Source: DATBHZ01 sp036557185 (GTDB lineage Bacteria > Actinomycetota > Acidimicrobiia > IMCC26256 > JAENVU01). From it: 64,000 nt of DNA. The position numbers and the translations under genes were made by a program. Under the pieces are notes generated by a model that was not told where the DNA came from, searched no databases, and saw nothing but the letters and a program-made list of their open reading frames with translations. How positions within the stretch are numbered: the stretch's first letter is position 1; the number at the start of each line of letters is the position of its first letter. Below, one piece after another: positions 49,359-58,294 of this stretch. The stretch lies in contig DATBHZ010000117.1 in NCBI GenBank assembly GCA_036557185.1, positions 1-64,000 of the forward strand, in the 5' to 3' direction.

Positions 49359-50309
49359 TCACGATTTCGTGGCGGCCGCGTGCCGCTGCGCCTCGATCCA
49401 ACGCTCGGCCTCGATCGCTGCCATGCAGCCCGAGCCCGCGGCTGTGACCGCCTGCCGGAACACGTGGTCCTGGACGTCTCCCGCCGCGAACACCCCGTCG
49501 ACGGAGGTCCTCGTGGAGTCGGGTGCGGTGAGGATGTAGCCGTTCTCGTCGAGGTCCAGCTTGCCGGCGAACAGCCCCGTCGTGGGCGTGTGACCGATGG
49601 CGACGAACACGCCGGAGACCTTCAGCTCCGACTGTTCACCTGTCTTGACATCCGAGAGCTGTACCGCCTCGACCTTCGAGTCGCCGGAGACGTCGTCGAC
49701 GATCGAGTTCCAGCGGAACTCGATCTTGTCGTTGGCGAATGCGCGCTCCTGCATGATCTTCGACGCGCGCAGCTCGTCGCGGCGGTGGATCACGGTCACC
49801 TTCGAAGCGAATTTGGTGAGGAAGAGAGCTTCCTCGACTGCCGAGTCGCCGCCCCCCACCACGGCGATCTCCTGATCGCGGAAGAAGAACCCGTCGCACG
49901 TCGCGCACGTCGAGAGGCCGTGACCCAGCAGGCGCGCCTCGTTGGGGAGGCCGAGCATCCGCGCGGTGGCACCGGTCGAGATGATGATCGCCTCGGCGAG
50001 GTACACCTGGGCACCGACGGTGACCCGGAAGGGACGACGGTCGAGCTCGACGTCGTCGGCGTCCGCCGTGACGAACTCCGTTCCGAACCGCAGCGCCTGC
50101 TCGCGGAAGCGACCCATGAGGTCGGGTCCCAGGATGCCCTCCGGGAATCCCGGATAGTTCTCGACGTCTGTCGTCAACATCAGTTGTCCACCGGCGCCCA
50201 GGCCCTCGACCATGACAGGTCGCAGGTTCGCACGGGCCGCGTACACGGCCGCGGTCAGCCCTGCGGGGCCGGACCCGACGATGACGACTTCGCGATGTGA
50301 CTCAGGCAC
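49359..50309 (-). CDS. trxB: Thioredoxin-disulfide reductase
   Basis: 316 residues. FAD motif IVGSGPAGLTAAVYAAR, redox-active STCATCDGFFF, NADPH motif VVGGGDSAVEEALFL and the C-terminal FAAGDVQD. The GTG at 50309 has an AGAAGGA Shine-Dalgarno and lies inside the last eight bases of the upstream gene. Pairs with trxA in the mycobacterial order. Confidence 0.97.
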   Translation of the reverse strand: MPESHREVVIVGSGPAGLTAAVYAARANLRPVMVEGLGAGGQLMLTTDVENYPGFPEGILGPDLMGRFREQALRFGTEFVTADADDVELDRRPFRVTVGAQVYLAEAIIISTGATARMLGLPNEARLLGHGLSTCATCDGFFFRDQEIAVVGGGDSAVEEALFLTKFASKVTVIHRRDELRASKIMQERAFANDKIEFRWNSIVDDVSGDSKVEAVQLSDVKTGEQSELKVSGVFVAIGHTPTTGLFAGKLDLDENGYILTAPDSTRTSVDGVFAAGDVQDHVFRQAVTAAGSGCMAAIEAERWIEAQRHAAATKS

Positions 50310-50646
50310 TTCGTTCCTTCTCTTTCGCGCCGGCAGGCCCAACAGCGCCGCTCGAGGCGTTGTTCCCCGCGGCGCCCCTGGGCGTCCGGAAGATGAAGGC
50401 CACTGCGCCACCGGCCAGGAAGATCACGCCGAGCACCAGCCAGGCGGCCCAGTCGGGCAGGAAGAGGTTGAGAAGACGAAGGAGCAGGACGGAGAAGAGG
50501 ACGAACGCGGTGATCGCGAGGATCGCGACGAGGACGCCGTAGACGATGAGCTTGACGATCTGCTGCGCCGGGCCGACCGTCCGGTCGCGGATCGCTCCGA
50601 CCCCGCGCTCAACCCAATCGGTAGCTTGTGTCGCCCAGTCATCCAT
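50302..50646 (-). CDS. Small two-helix membrane protein
   Basis: 114 residues. A short amphipathic N-terminus precedes two membrane helices (about 32-58 and 64-84, VYGVLVAILAITAFVLFSVL and WAAWLVLGVIFLAGGAVAFI) and a polar tail. It resembles the phage-holin-like or DUF1469-type proteins often found near thioredoxin reductase or cell-wall genes, but I cannot name the family. The ATG at 50646 has a GAGGTG Shine-Dalgarno. Confidence 0.75.
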   Translation of the reverse strand: MDDWATQATDWVERGVGAIRDRTVGPAQQIVKLIVYGVLVAILAITAFVLFSVLLLRLLNLFLPDWAAWLVLGVIFLAGGAVAFIFRTPRGAAGNNASSGAVGPAGAKEKERSA

Positions 50647-50705
50647 GGGTGTCACCTCGTCCGGGAGCGGAGTCCGCATCGTACCCAGGGAGCACTGCCC
50701 ACCGA

Positions 50706-51269
50706 TCAGTGCGAGATGGACAGCAGGATCTGCTGACAGTTCTCGAGCGAGGTGACGAACGCCAGCGTCCGGCCGTGGTTGCGCACGGCGACGACCGCGA
50801 CGGGGCGTGCCCGGTAGGTGCCGTAGCCGGTGAACACCACGGTCTGCTGTGCCCCCAGCGTCGAGGCGCAACGCTGCACGGCCGCGCTCCCCTGGGCAGC
50901 TGACGGTGTGACGCCCGCCGCCGTTGTCGTTGCGCTCGTCCCGGCTCGTCGCAACTCCTCTTGCGCCTTCTTCACCTGCTCCTGCGCCGCTCGGTCACCC
51001 AGCAACGCGCGCACCCGCGTCTCGGACACCGGACCGAGCGCGCCGAGCGCGCCGTGAGCCGGTGTCCCGACGCCCGAGGTCCCCGAGCTCTTGGAGCCGG
51101 AGCCGCGGCCGGCGATCAGTGCGGCACCGATCCCCAGGCACGCGACGATGCCCACCACGGCGGCGATGGTCGTCCAACGACGCGTCGACCTGTCGGCCCG
51201 CGGGGTTGCATCGGCGTGCGTCTCGACGACGGGTTCGTCCGTGCGCTGACTGAGCGGTCGCATGCTCAT
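50706..51269 (-). CDS. Single-pass membrane protein, extracellular domain unknown
   Basis: 187 residues. A cytoplasmic N-terminus of ~32 residues, one membrane helix (TTIAAVVGIVACLGIGAALI), a Gly/Ser-rich spacer, and an exported domain with two cysteines (QRCAST and ENCQQ) and GTYRARPVAVVAVRNHGRTL. The layout resembles a small anti-sigma or receptor-like protein, but no domain is recognised. It lies between the Ser/Thr kinase and the trxB unit, on the same strand. Confidence 0.72.
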   Translation of the reverse strand: MSMRPLSQRTDEPVVETHADATPRADRSTRRWTTIAAVVGIVACLGIGAALIAGRGSGSKSSGTSGVGTPAHGALGALGPVSETRVRALLGDRAAQEQVKKAQEELRRAGTSATTTAAGVTPSAAQGSAAVQRCASTLGAQQTVVFTGYGTYRARPVAVVAVRNHGRTLAFVTSLENCQQILLSISH

Positions 51270-51324
51270 TGAGTCGGTCCTCGCGGTGCTTCGGCTGAAT
51301 GGAAAGAGTGCGACGTGCTTTGGC

Positions 51325-52830
51325 TCAGGTGCCCAGGACGCGGATCTCGGCCACGGACAGGCGGTACGGCGGGCCGGTCGCGGGCAGCTGGTCGAACCAT
51401 GCGAGCACGTAGCGTGCGGTCGTCGGTGTGACCGGCATCCTCGCATTCTGCGGGAGGTTGTCGCCTCGGGCGAGGACCCTGCCCCAGCCCGCGAGGTCGG
51501 GCGGCACGACGCCGGTGATCCCGTAGATCGCTGCGCCCCATCCCGTGTCGGCGGTGTCGATCTGCACCTGACGGACGGATCTCGGCGCGCCCAGGTCGAT
51601 GATCAGGCCGACGCCGGGCTTCCGTCCGCCGAAATCGCGTTGGAAGTAGCTCTCCGTCTGCCACGTCGTCGCCGGATTGCCGTCGATCACGTTCCGCGCT
51701 CCCGCAGGATCCTCGGACCCGTCGCCTCCGTTGGCACGGGGGTCGTAGTCGGTGACGGCGACGGGGCGCAGCGTGGTGGAGACGGCGGTTGCGGACGCCT
51801 TCGGGCCCGAATCGTCCGTCTTGGCAGCGTGATAGATGGCGTAGCCGGCCGTCACACCGACCACGAACGCCGCCAGCCAGAGGAAGACGCGTCCCGCTCG
51901 AGACCGGCGACGCGTGGTGACGACCTGGGTGGTCGCGGGCACGGAGCGTGGTGTGAGGGCCACGGGAGCGGTCGGCTCGGCGATGCGGGCGGCCCCGGTG
52001 CGAAACGAGGCGAGCGCGTCGCGCATCGCTGCCGCGTTCTGCCAACGCTCGTCGGGGGCTCGGCACAGCGCACGTGAGGCGATGTGCTCCAGTCCCGACG
52101 GCACGTCCGGCCGATCGAGCGCGATCGGCCTCGGCGGGCTGGTGAGACGCGCGACGGCAGTGCCGATGTCGCTGTCTCCGGGGAAGGGCGGGGACCCGGT
52201 CAGCATCTCGGAGAGCACGAGGCCGAGCGAGTAGATGTCGGTGCGCGCGTCGACGTTGCCTCCGTCCACCTGCTCTGGGGCCAAGTAGCGCGCCGTGCCG
52301 ACGACGGTTCCGTGGCGCGTCAGCTCGTCGTCGGCACCATCGGTCGCCTTGGCGATCCCGAAGTCGGTCACCTTGACGCGTCCGTCCGCCTGCACGAGGA
52401 CGTTGCCCGGCTTGATGTCGCGGTGGATCAAGCCGCGTGCGTGCGCGACCGAGAGCGCGTCCGCCACTTGATACGCGATGTCGGCGGCCCGGGCGATGGG
52501 CAGCGGGCCCATCGCGTCGATCACCTGGCGGAGCGTCCGGCCTTCGACGAGCTCCATGACGATGAATGCGTCGTCGGCGTCCTGTCCGGTGTCGTAGGTG
52601 GCGACGATGTTCGGGTGCGCGACGGCTGCTGCGGCGATCGCCTCGCGGCGGAACCGCGCACGAGTCTGCTCGTCACGGCCGAGGACCGGGTCGAGGGTCT
52701 TGAGAGCGACCTCCCGGGCGAGCAGCGGATCCTCGGCGCGCCAGACCGTGCCCATGCCGCCTCGGGCGATCTCGGACTCCAGCCTGTAGCGGCCCGCCAG
52801 GACCCTTCCCGGTTCGAGCAGCTCTGCCAC
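51325..52830 (-). CDS. Serine/threonine kinase with extracellular discoidin-like domain
   Basis: 501 residues. The kinase domain (about 13-280) has the ATP lysine K44, HRD aspartate D138 (HRDIKPGN), DFG aspartate D156 and an activation loop TRHGTVVGTARYLAPEQ, so it should be active. One membrane helix (about 314-334) leads to an exported domain (about 360-501) with the F5/8-type-C/carbohydrate-binding pattern: NVIDGNPATTWQTE, GLIIDLGAPRSVRQVQI and a C-terminal RLSVAEIRVLG. It lies two genes from murJ. In mycobacteria the corresponding module is fused to MurJ and is a pseudokinase. Confidence 0.9.
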   Translation of the reverse strand: MAELLEPGRVLAGRYRLESEIARGGMGTVWRAEDPLLAREVALKTLDPVLGRDEQTRARFRREAIAAAAVAHPNIVATYDTGQDADDAFIVMELVEGRTLRQVIDAMGPLPIARAADIAYQVADALSVAHARGLIHRDIKPGNVLVQADGRVKVTDFGIAKATDGADDELTRHGTVVGTARYLAPEQVDGGNVDARTDIYSLGLVLSEMLTGSPPFPGDSDIGTAVARLTSPPRPIALDRPDVPSGLEHIASRALCRAPDERWQNAAAMRDALASFRTGAARIAEPTAPVALTPRSVPATTQVVTTRRRSRAGRVFLWLAAFVVGVTAGYAIYHAAKTDDSGPKASATAVSTTLRPVAVTDYDPRANGGDGSEDPAGARNVIDGNPATTWQTESYFQRDFGGRKPGVGLIIDLGAPRSVRQVQIDTADTGWGAAIYGITGVVPPDLAGWGRVLARGDNLPQNARMPVTPTTARYVLAWFDQLPATGPPYRLSVAEIRVLGT

Positions 52831-52874
52831 GCCGGTTCACGCTAGTGGCCGCATGCGCGCAGTCCCGCGTGCGG

Positions 52875-53717
52875 TCACTCCGTGCTGTCGACCCAGCCGA
52901 CCCCGATGGTCCGGGGCCCGCAGTGGGTCCCGATCACGGGTCCGATTGCTCCCACCTCGATCGCATCGCGCGGGTAGATGGGGGCGAGGCGGTCGAGCAA
53001 CTCGTCGATGTCGGGTGCCTGCGCGTGGAAGACGTACACCGTGTCGGGCGCGTGCGCCTCGGCGACGCGGTCGACGAGGTACTGGAAGCTCTTCGAGCGC
53101 GTGCGCACCTTCGCCGCTTCGGCGACCACGCCTTCGCGCACCTCGATGACCGGCTTGATCGAGAGCACTCCACCGAGCAGCGCCCGGGCGGCCCCCACTC
53201 TGCCCCCGCGCTTGAGGTGCTCGAGCGTGTCGAGGGTGGCGTAGAGGCGCATGCGGCGCGCGTGGTCCTCGGCGGCCGCGACGATCGTGTCGAGATCAGC
53301 GCCCTGCGCCGCCATGCGTGCGGCCAGCAGCGCCTGGTGGCCGAGGCCCATCGAGACGCTGCAGGAGTCGATCACGGCGACGGGGCAGACGCCCTCGAGC
53401 ATCTTCGTGGCGAGCTGTGCAGCCTGCATGGTCGCCGAGAGGGCGGACGACAGGTTCAGGCAGACGATGCCGTCGGCACCCTCGTCGCTCAGGCGTTGGA
53501 AGACCTCCTCGAAGGCGCCCGGCGACGGAGCTGCCGTCTCGGGCAGGAGGTCGGTGGCGCCCACCTTCTCCCAGAAGTCCTCGTTCGAGAGCTCGACGCG
53601 GTCGATGTACTCCCGGTCGCCGAAGCGGATCGTGAGGGGGACGATCTCGATGCCGAGCTCCTTCGCCCGGGCATCGTCGAGGTCACAGGCGCTGTCGGTC
53701 ACGATGCGTACGGCCAC
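52875..53717 (-). CDS. DegV family protein
   Basis: 280 residues. DegV proteins bind a fatty acid; some (FakB) present it to a fatty-acid kinase. The N-terminus VRIVTDSACDLDDARAKELG, the ligand-site ATDLLPETAAPSPG and the later IDSCSVSMGLGHQALLAARM fit the family. No fatty-acid kinase gene is nearby. It sits between murJ and the Ser/Thr kinase on the same strand. Confidence 0.9.
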   Translation of the reverse strand: MAVRIVTDSACDLDDARAKELGIEIVPLTIRFGDREYIDRVELSNEDFWEKVGATDLLPETAAPSPGAFEEVFQRLSDEGADGIVCLNLSSALSATMQAAQLATKMLEGVCPVAVIDSCSVSMGLGHQALLAARMAAQGADLDTIVAAAEDHARRMRLYATLDTLEHLKRGGRVGAARALLGGVLSIKPVIEVREGVVAEAAKVRTRSKSFQYLVDRVAEAHAPDTVYVFHAQAPDIDELLDRLAPIYPRDAIEVGAIGPVIGTHCGPRTIGVGWVDSTE

Positions 53718-53782
53718 GGGGCTCCTCCGGCTCGCGAAAAGGCTGAGACCTCGGCCCGACCGAGTTGGTTACATCGGTGCTC

Positions 53783-55456
53783 TCAGAGCCCGGGTGCGGC
53801 CGGGTCGAGCTGGCGAGCGGACGGTCGCAATGCGTCCCGGAGCATCGTCAGCTCCTTGACGCGGAACAACCAGGCTGCGCCGAGGAAGACGACGCCGCCG
53901 GCGACCACCGCCACGATCATGGCGAGCAGGGCCGACCCGGTCGAGTCGTAGCCGATCGCCGACTCGGCCGCGTACGCCACGATCCCCATCACCGCGCTCG
54001 CGCCGGCGACCCGCAGTGCGGAGTCCACCATCCGCCGTCCCTCGAGACGTCCCAGTCTCCGTCGCATCGCGTACAGCGTGACCACGCCCGCTCCGATGTA
54101 CGCGAGCGACCACGAGAGCGCGAGGCCGCGAACGCCAATCCATGCGTAGAGCGCGAACGCCAACGCGATGTTCAGACCGTTCTCGAGGCAGTTGAGCCAG
54201 AACGGGGTGCGCGTGTCCTGGAGCGCGTAGAAGCCTCGGAGCATGAAGAGGTATGTCGAGTACGCGAGCAGCCCGACCATGAACGCCACGAGCACGTCTG
54301 CCGTCGTCGCCGGATGTGTCGGGACGGACTTGCTCGCGAGTAGTGGCAGCACGCCGTTCGTCATCGGGCGCGCGACGACCGCCAGGATGACCGAGGAGGG
54401 CAGGACCACGAGCGCCATCAGACGGAACCCGTTCCCGAGCTGCTCGCGGAGGCTCGCGATGTCGCCGCGTTGGGCGGCCGCCGCGAGCTCCGGTGCCAGT
54501 GCCGTCATGATCGACACCGCGAAGAGCCCATGGGGAAGCTGGAAGACGGCGAACGCGAACGCGTACAGCGACAAGTCCCCGGCGTGTCGGTAGGCGAGCG
54601 CCATCGTGATCGCGAGCGCCACCTGGTTCGCGATCACGTAGCCCAAGGTCCACGACGACAAGCGGGCGAGCTGCCGAACCGCAGGGTGTCTCCATTCCCA
54701 CGTCCAGCGGAACCGCGCTTGGCAGGAGCGCAGCGCGGGCAGGAGCACGAGCGCCATCGCGACCACCCCTGCGGTGGTGCCCAGCCCGAGCAGGAGGACG
54801 AGTCCCGGGTCGTCGAGGACGCTGTGCACGGTCGGAGCCTCGTGCGCGGCGCGGGGGAGCGCGAGGAGCACCGCGATCACGATCACGTTGTTCAGGATGG
54901 GCGCGAACGCTGCGGCAGCGAACCGACGCCGCGCGTTCAGCATGGCCGAGGCGAGCTCTGTGACGCCGTAGAAGAACACCTGCGGCATGAACCACCGCAA
55001 CAGGTCGGTGGCAAGCTGCTGTTGCTGCTGGTTGCCGGCTCCACTGGGCTTGAGCGACGCGTAGAGACGGATCAGCCACGGCGCGATGAGAACGCCGAGC
55101 ACGGAGATCGCGAGCAGCACGACGATCGACACGGTGTTGATCGCGTCGCTCGCGCGCTGGTCGTCGCGCTTGAGGTACTCGACGTAGAGCGGGACGATCG
55201 TCGCGGTGAGGATGCCGCCGAGCACCAGCTCGTAGATGATGTTCGGCGTGTTGTTCGCCAGGTTGTAGGCGTCGGTCAAACCGGTGAAGCCGATGCCCGC
55301 CAGCGCGAGGACGCGCACGAGCCCGGTGACCCGCGAGAGCGCTGTGCCGAGACCGACGACGGTGCTCGACCGGACGAGGTGACGTTCCCCCTCGTCGCCG
55401 GGCTCGGCCACGACCCCGGCCTCGGGGTCCGCGGCGGCGCTGTTCACGTCCGTCAC
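53783..55456 (-). CDS. murJ: Lipid II flippase MurJ
   Basis: 557 residues with about 14 membrane helices of the MATE-like MurJ/MviN family, including VVGLGTALSRVTGLVRVLAL near the N-terminus and NIIYELVLGGILTATIVPLY. It moves lipid II outward for peptidoglycan synthesis. It ends shortly after the last helix, so it lacks the pseudokinase extension of the mycobacterial protein. The GTG at 55456 overlaps the upstream stop by four bases. Confidence 0.94.
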   Translation of the reverse strand: MTDVNSAAADPEAGVVAEPGDEGERHLVRSSTVVGLGTALSRVTGLVRVLALAGIGFTGLTDAYNLANNTPNIIYELVLGGILTATIVPLYVEYLKRDDQRASDAINTVSIVVLLAISVLGVLIAPWLIRLYASLKPSGAGNQQQQQLATDLLRWFMPQVFFYGVTELASAMLNARRRFAAAAFAPILNNVIVIAVLLALPRAAHEAPTVHSVLDDPGLVLLLGLGTTAGVVAMALVLLPALRSCQARFRWTWEWRHPAVRQLARLSSWTLGYVIANQVALAITMALAYRHAGDLSLYAFAFAVFQLPHGLFAVSIMTALAPELAAAAQRGDIASLREQLGNGFRLMALVVLPSSVILAVVARPMTNGVLPLLASKSVPTHPATTADVLVAFMVGLLAYSTYLFMLRGFYALQDTRTPFWLNCLENGLNIALAFALYAWIGVRGLALSWSLAYIGAGVVTLYAMRRRLGRLEGRRMVDSALRVAGASAVMGIVAYAAESAIGYDSTGSALLAMIVAVVAGGVVFLGAAWLFRVKELTMLRDALRPSARQLDPAAPGL

Positions 55457-57462
55457 GTTGCCAGAGCGGGTGTCGCGCGTCGGCGACTCTTGCGCCAGTG
55501 GGTGATCCACCATGCCGCGAGGAAGAGGGCGGCTCCGATCGTCAGGAAGAGCCCGACGCCGCTGACGAAGGTGGATCGCACCGTGTATCGGGCTTGCTGC
55601 AGGCGCACGGCGCCGTCGGCCGTGGCGATCGAGATGTGCAGGGGGAAGGTCCCCGAGGCGCGCGCCTTCACGGTGAACTGCTGTGTGAGGTTCCGGCCGG
55701 GCGGGAGCCGCACCACTTTCTCCGAGCCACTGGGGAACTGGAGCTTGGCGCTGTCGATGCTGACCAGGACCGTCAGCGGGACAGCAGTGTTGTTCTGCAG
55801 GCTGACGGGGATCTTGGCGCTCTTCGAGGTCAGCGTCACGGTGCGTGTCGTCGGCGCGTGGATTCCCGATGCCACTGCGCGCACCGACGCGCTGATCGCT
55901 GCGAGCTGCGCGTCGGCTTGGGCGCGCGTGTTGGAAGAGCTGAGCGAGCTGAGCAACGCGCGCTCACCGTTCGCCGCGATCGGGCTGCCCGCCGGCAGCG
56001 TGCTCTCGAGCCCGTCGAGCTGACGGCGCGCGCTCACGTAGTCGTTCGCGCGCACGGGAGCCGCCGCCGGGTTGATCGGCGCGAGGTCACGTGTCTCCGG
56101 TTGACCGTTCGATTTCGCCACCGGGACGTCGAAGAAGGTGTCGAGCGACGCGGGAGCCAGCAGGGGGTTGCCGCGCAGCCCGGTGAGGACGGCGGAGAGC
56201 ACTCCGGCGGTCGGGTTCCATTCGAGCGGTCCGCTGACCACCACTCCCCGGGCGAGGTTGGGCTGCTCGAGAGCGACAACCGACAGCGCCGAGAGGAAGC
56301 GCTCGGCGCGCAGCGCGTCGGTCCCCGTGCCCGACGTGAGCAGCGCCTCGAGGCCCGGGTCGGTCTGGCCGGCGGTGAAGGACGAGCCGCCCGTCTGGAG
56401 CTCGAACGGGCGAGCCGGTGTGAACTGGTCCTGTGATCCGGCGGTGAATGCCGACGGGTCCGTGACGATGTGGTCGACCAGCGCGGTGCTCAGTCGGGCC
56501 AGGTACGCGCTGTCGAGAGGGGATGCGGAGGTGACGTGCGCGTCGGCCTGCGTGTCGAGGACGTCGTCGAGGACCTGGTTGCCCTGCGACAGCTCGTGCG
56601 AGCTCGCGTCGCCGAGGCCAGCGGCCTCGAGGCTCGGTCCGTCGATCGGTACGAACGGTGCGGTCATCACCTCGTGGCTGCGCGCCGTCGCGCGGATCGC
56701 GTCGAGCCCGGGGAGAGCCGCGCGATGTGCGCTCGCGAACGTCGCCCATGCCTGCATGGTCTCGGGGCCGGGCGCGAGCGTGACGGGCACGTTCCTCGCG
56801 GACAGGAGCGAGCGGGCGATCGTGTCGAGGCGACCGCCCGGGGACACCGCTGCGCTGAAGGTGTCGGTGACCGCCCCGCTGGGCCGCATGGCAGGCGGCG
56901 TCGCGATGCGCCAGATCCAGGCGACGGCCAGCCGGCTCCCGATCGGCTGTGGGGTGTGGGGGGCGACACCGGCGAGATACGTGACGAAGCTCGCCACCCG
57001 GTTGCCCGAATCCGGGTCGCGCAGCTCGAACTCGACGGGGTACACCGCGGCGCCCTGACCCTCGGGTAGTGGGACGGACAAGCGCCCGGGGAGCTGGTTG
57101 TCCGGATCGGCGAGGTGCATCGTGAAGACGCGTCCGCCGGCCGGAGCCTGTGGGAGCAGGCCGACCGGAACCTGCGCGCTGTCGAGCACGGTTCCCAGAC
57201 GCCCGCCGGTGAGCGTCCGCTCGAACGCGATCCGGCTCCCGACGTGCTGGTGGATCGTCGCGCGCACCTCGAGGCCGGGCGGCGCGTTCGAGAGCAGCAG
57301 TCGGATGGGGACGTCGCTCCCCAGCGTCGACCAGCCAGGTTGCTGGAGCAGGCCGAATTGGATCGCCGGCGCCGCGGGGGGCTGAGCGCCCCCGGCGCCC
57401 GAGGAGAGCGGTAGGAGCAGGGCGAACAGCGCGATGCAGGCGGCTGACGCTGCGCGTCTCAC
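55453..57462 (-). CDS. DUF6049-like secreted membrane-anchored protein
   Basis: 669 residues. An N-terminal signal sequence (ASAACIALFALLLPLSSGAG), a long exported region and a C-terminal helix (GVGLFLTIGAALFLAAWWIT) followed by a basic stop-transfer tail. The position upstream of murJ and the architecture match the mycobacterial Rv3909-type protein, whose function is unknown. Overlaps of four bases on both sides suggest it is made together with MurJ and the GNAT protein. Confidence 0.82.
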   Translation of the reverse strand: MRRAASAACIALFALLLPLSSGAGGAQPPAAPAIQFGLLQQPGWSTLGSDVPIRLLLSNAPPGLEVRATIHQHVGSRIAFERTLTGGRLGTVLDSAQVPVGLLPQAPAGGRVFTMHLADPDNQLPGRLSVPLPEGQGAAVYPVEFELRDPDSGNRVASFVTYLAGVAPHTPQPIGSRLAVAWIWRIATPPAMRPSGAVTDTFSAAVSPGGRLDTIARSLLSARNVPVTLAPGPETMQAWATFASAHRAALPGLDAIRATARSHEVMTAPFVPIDGPSLEAAGLGDASSHELSQGNQVLDDVLDTQADAHVTSASPLDSAYLARLSTALVDHIVTDPSAFTAGSQDQFTPARPFELQTGGSSFTAGQTDPGLEALLTSGTGTDALRAERFLSALSVVALEQPNLARGVVVSGPLEWNPTAGVLSAVLTGLRGNPLLAPASLDTFFDVPVAKSNGQPETRDLAPINPAAAPVRANDYVSARRQLDGLESTLPAGSPIAANGERALLSSLSSSNTRAQADAQLAAISASVRAVASGIHAPTTRTVTLTSKSAKIPVSLQNNTAVPLTVLVSIDSAKLQFPSGSEKVVRLPPGRNLTQQFTVKARASGTFPLHISIATADGAVRLQQARYTVRSTFVSGVGLFLTIGAALFLAAWWITHWRKSRRRATPALAT

Positions 57463-58148
57463 AAGTCGCGGCCCATGACGCAGAGACCCGTGGGCATGTC
57501 GCGGAATCCGCAGCTCTTGTACAACGCGACCGCCGCCTCGTTGTCGAGGGGAGTGTTCACGAGCGTCTGCACCGAGCGATGCCGACGCAGCCAGTGCAGC
57601 GCGTCTGCGACCACTGCACGGCCCAGACCCTCGCGACGAGCGTCCGGGTGCACGGCGATGCGTTGCAAGTACCCGCGTCGCTCCGCGCGCCCGGTGATCG
57701 CGTAGGCGCGCAGGCGGCGCGCGTCGATCACACGGAACCGGTAGGAGGGTGTGGCCTTGATGGCGTCGAGGAGCCCCGCTTCGTCGAGACGCCAGAAGTC
57801 GTCGAAGGCAACACGATCGAGCTCCAGCACGCGACGACGGTCCGACCTGCGGGCGCGGCGGGTCGGACGGGAGGTCGGCGGCAGATCATGCATGTCGTGC
57901 ACGAGCAGGTGGAGACGCTCGCGCACCGAGAAGCCGGCGTCGATGAACGGCAACGTGTCCGCCGGTGGGAGCGCGCTCGTCACTACCGCCCCGAAACCTT
58001 GGCGCCGGAGCGCGCCCAGGCATCGGTCGACGATCTCCACCGTGGGGGGACGCACGGCTCCGACCGACAGGTACGCGACGTCGTCGTGGCCTCGCCAGCT
58101 GCTGAGCCGTGCCCAACCGCCGCGCCACCGCAGCGTCTCCTCGCTCAT
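57459..58148 (-). CDS. GNAT-family N-acetyltransferase
   Basis: 229 residues. The C-terminal GNAT domain has the acetyl-CoA loop LQRIAVHPDARREGLGRAVV (R-x-x-G-x-G/A) and ends NTPLDNEAAVALYKSCGFRD. The N-terminal ~110 residues (VGAVRPPTVEIVDRCLGAL) form a second, weaker GNAT-like part. The substrate is unknown. It is coupled to the DUF6049 gene (ATGA). Confidence 0.85.
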   Translation of the reverse strand: MSEETLRWRGGWARLSSWRGHDDVAYLSVGAVRPPTVEIVDRCLGALRRQGFGAVVTSALPPADTLPFIDAGFSVRERLHLLVHDMHDLPPTSRPTRRARRSDRRRVLELDRVAFDDFWRLDEAGLLDAIKATPSYRFRVIDARRLRAYAITGRAERRGYLQRIAVHPDARREGLGRAVVADALHWLRRHRSVQTLVNTPLDNEAAVALYKSCGFRDMPTGLCVMGRDL

Positions 58149-58294
58149 GTTGCCCGCTCTCGCGCCTTCGGCGCGGGCCGCTCGGGCCACGCTCGCTGCT
58201 CGCCGGGGTACCCGGCTCGCGGCCTCGATGGCTGCGCTCGCTGCGGCCCGGGATACCCGTGCCGCGGGCGCTCGCTCCGCGGTCGCTCGCTCAT
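58145..58294 (-). CDS. Possible 49-residue Pro/Arg-rich repeat peptide
   Basis: After MSERPRSERPRH come two 15-residue units, GYPGPQRAQPSRPRA and GYPGEQRAWPERPAP, then KARERAT. The stop overlaps the GNAT start (ATGA). The conserved unit pattern GYPG-x-QRA-x-P-x-RP argues for a translated frame, but the region is very GC-rich and no homologue is recognised. Its ATG overlaps the ATG of the divergent deacetylase gene in a TCATGA palindrome. Confidence 0.4.
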   Translation of the reverse strand: MSERPRSERPRHGYPGPQRAQPSRPRAGYPGEQRAWPERPAPKARERAT

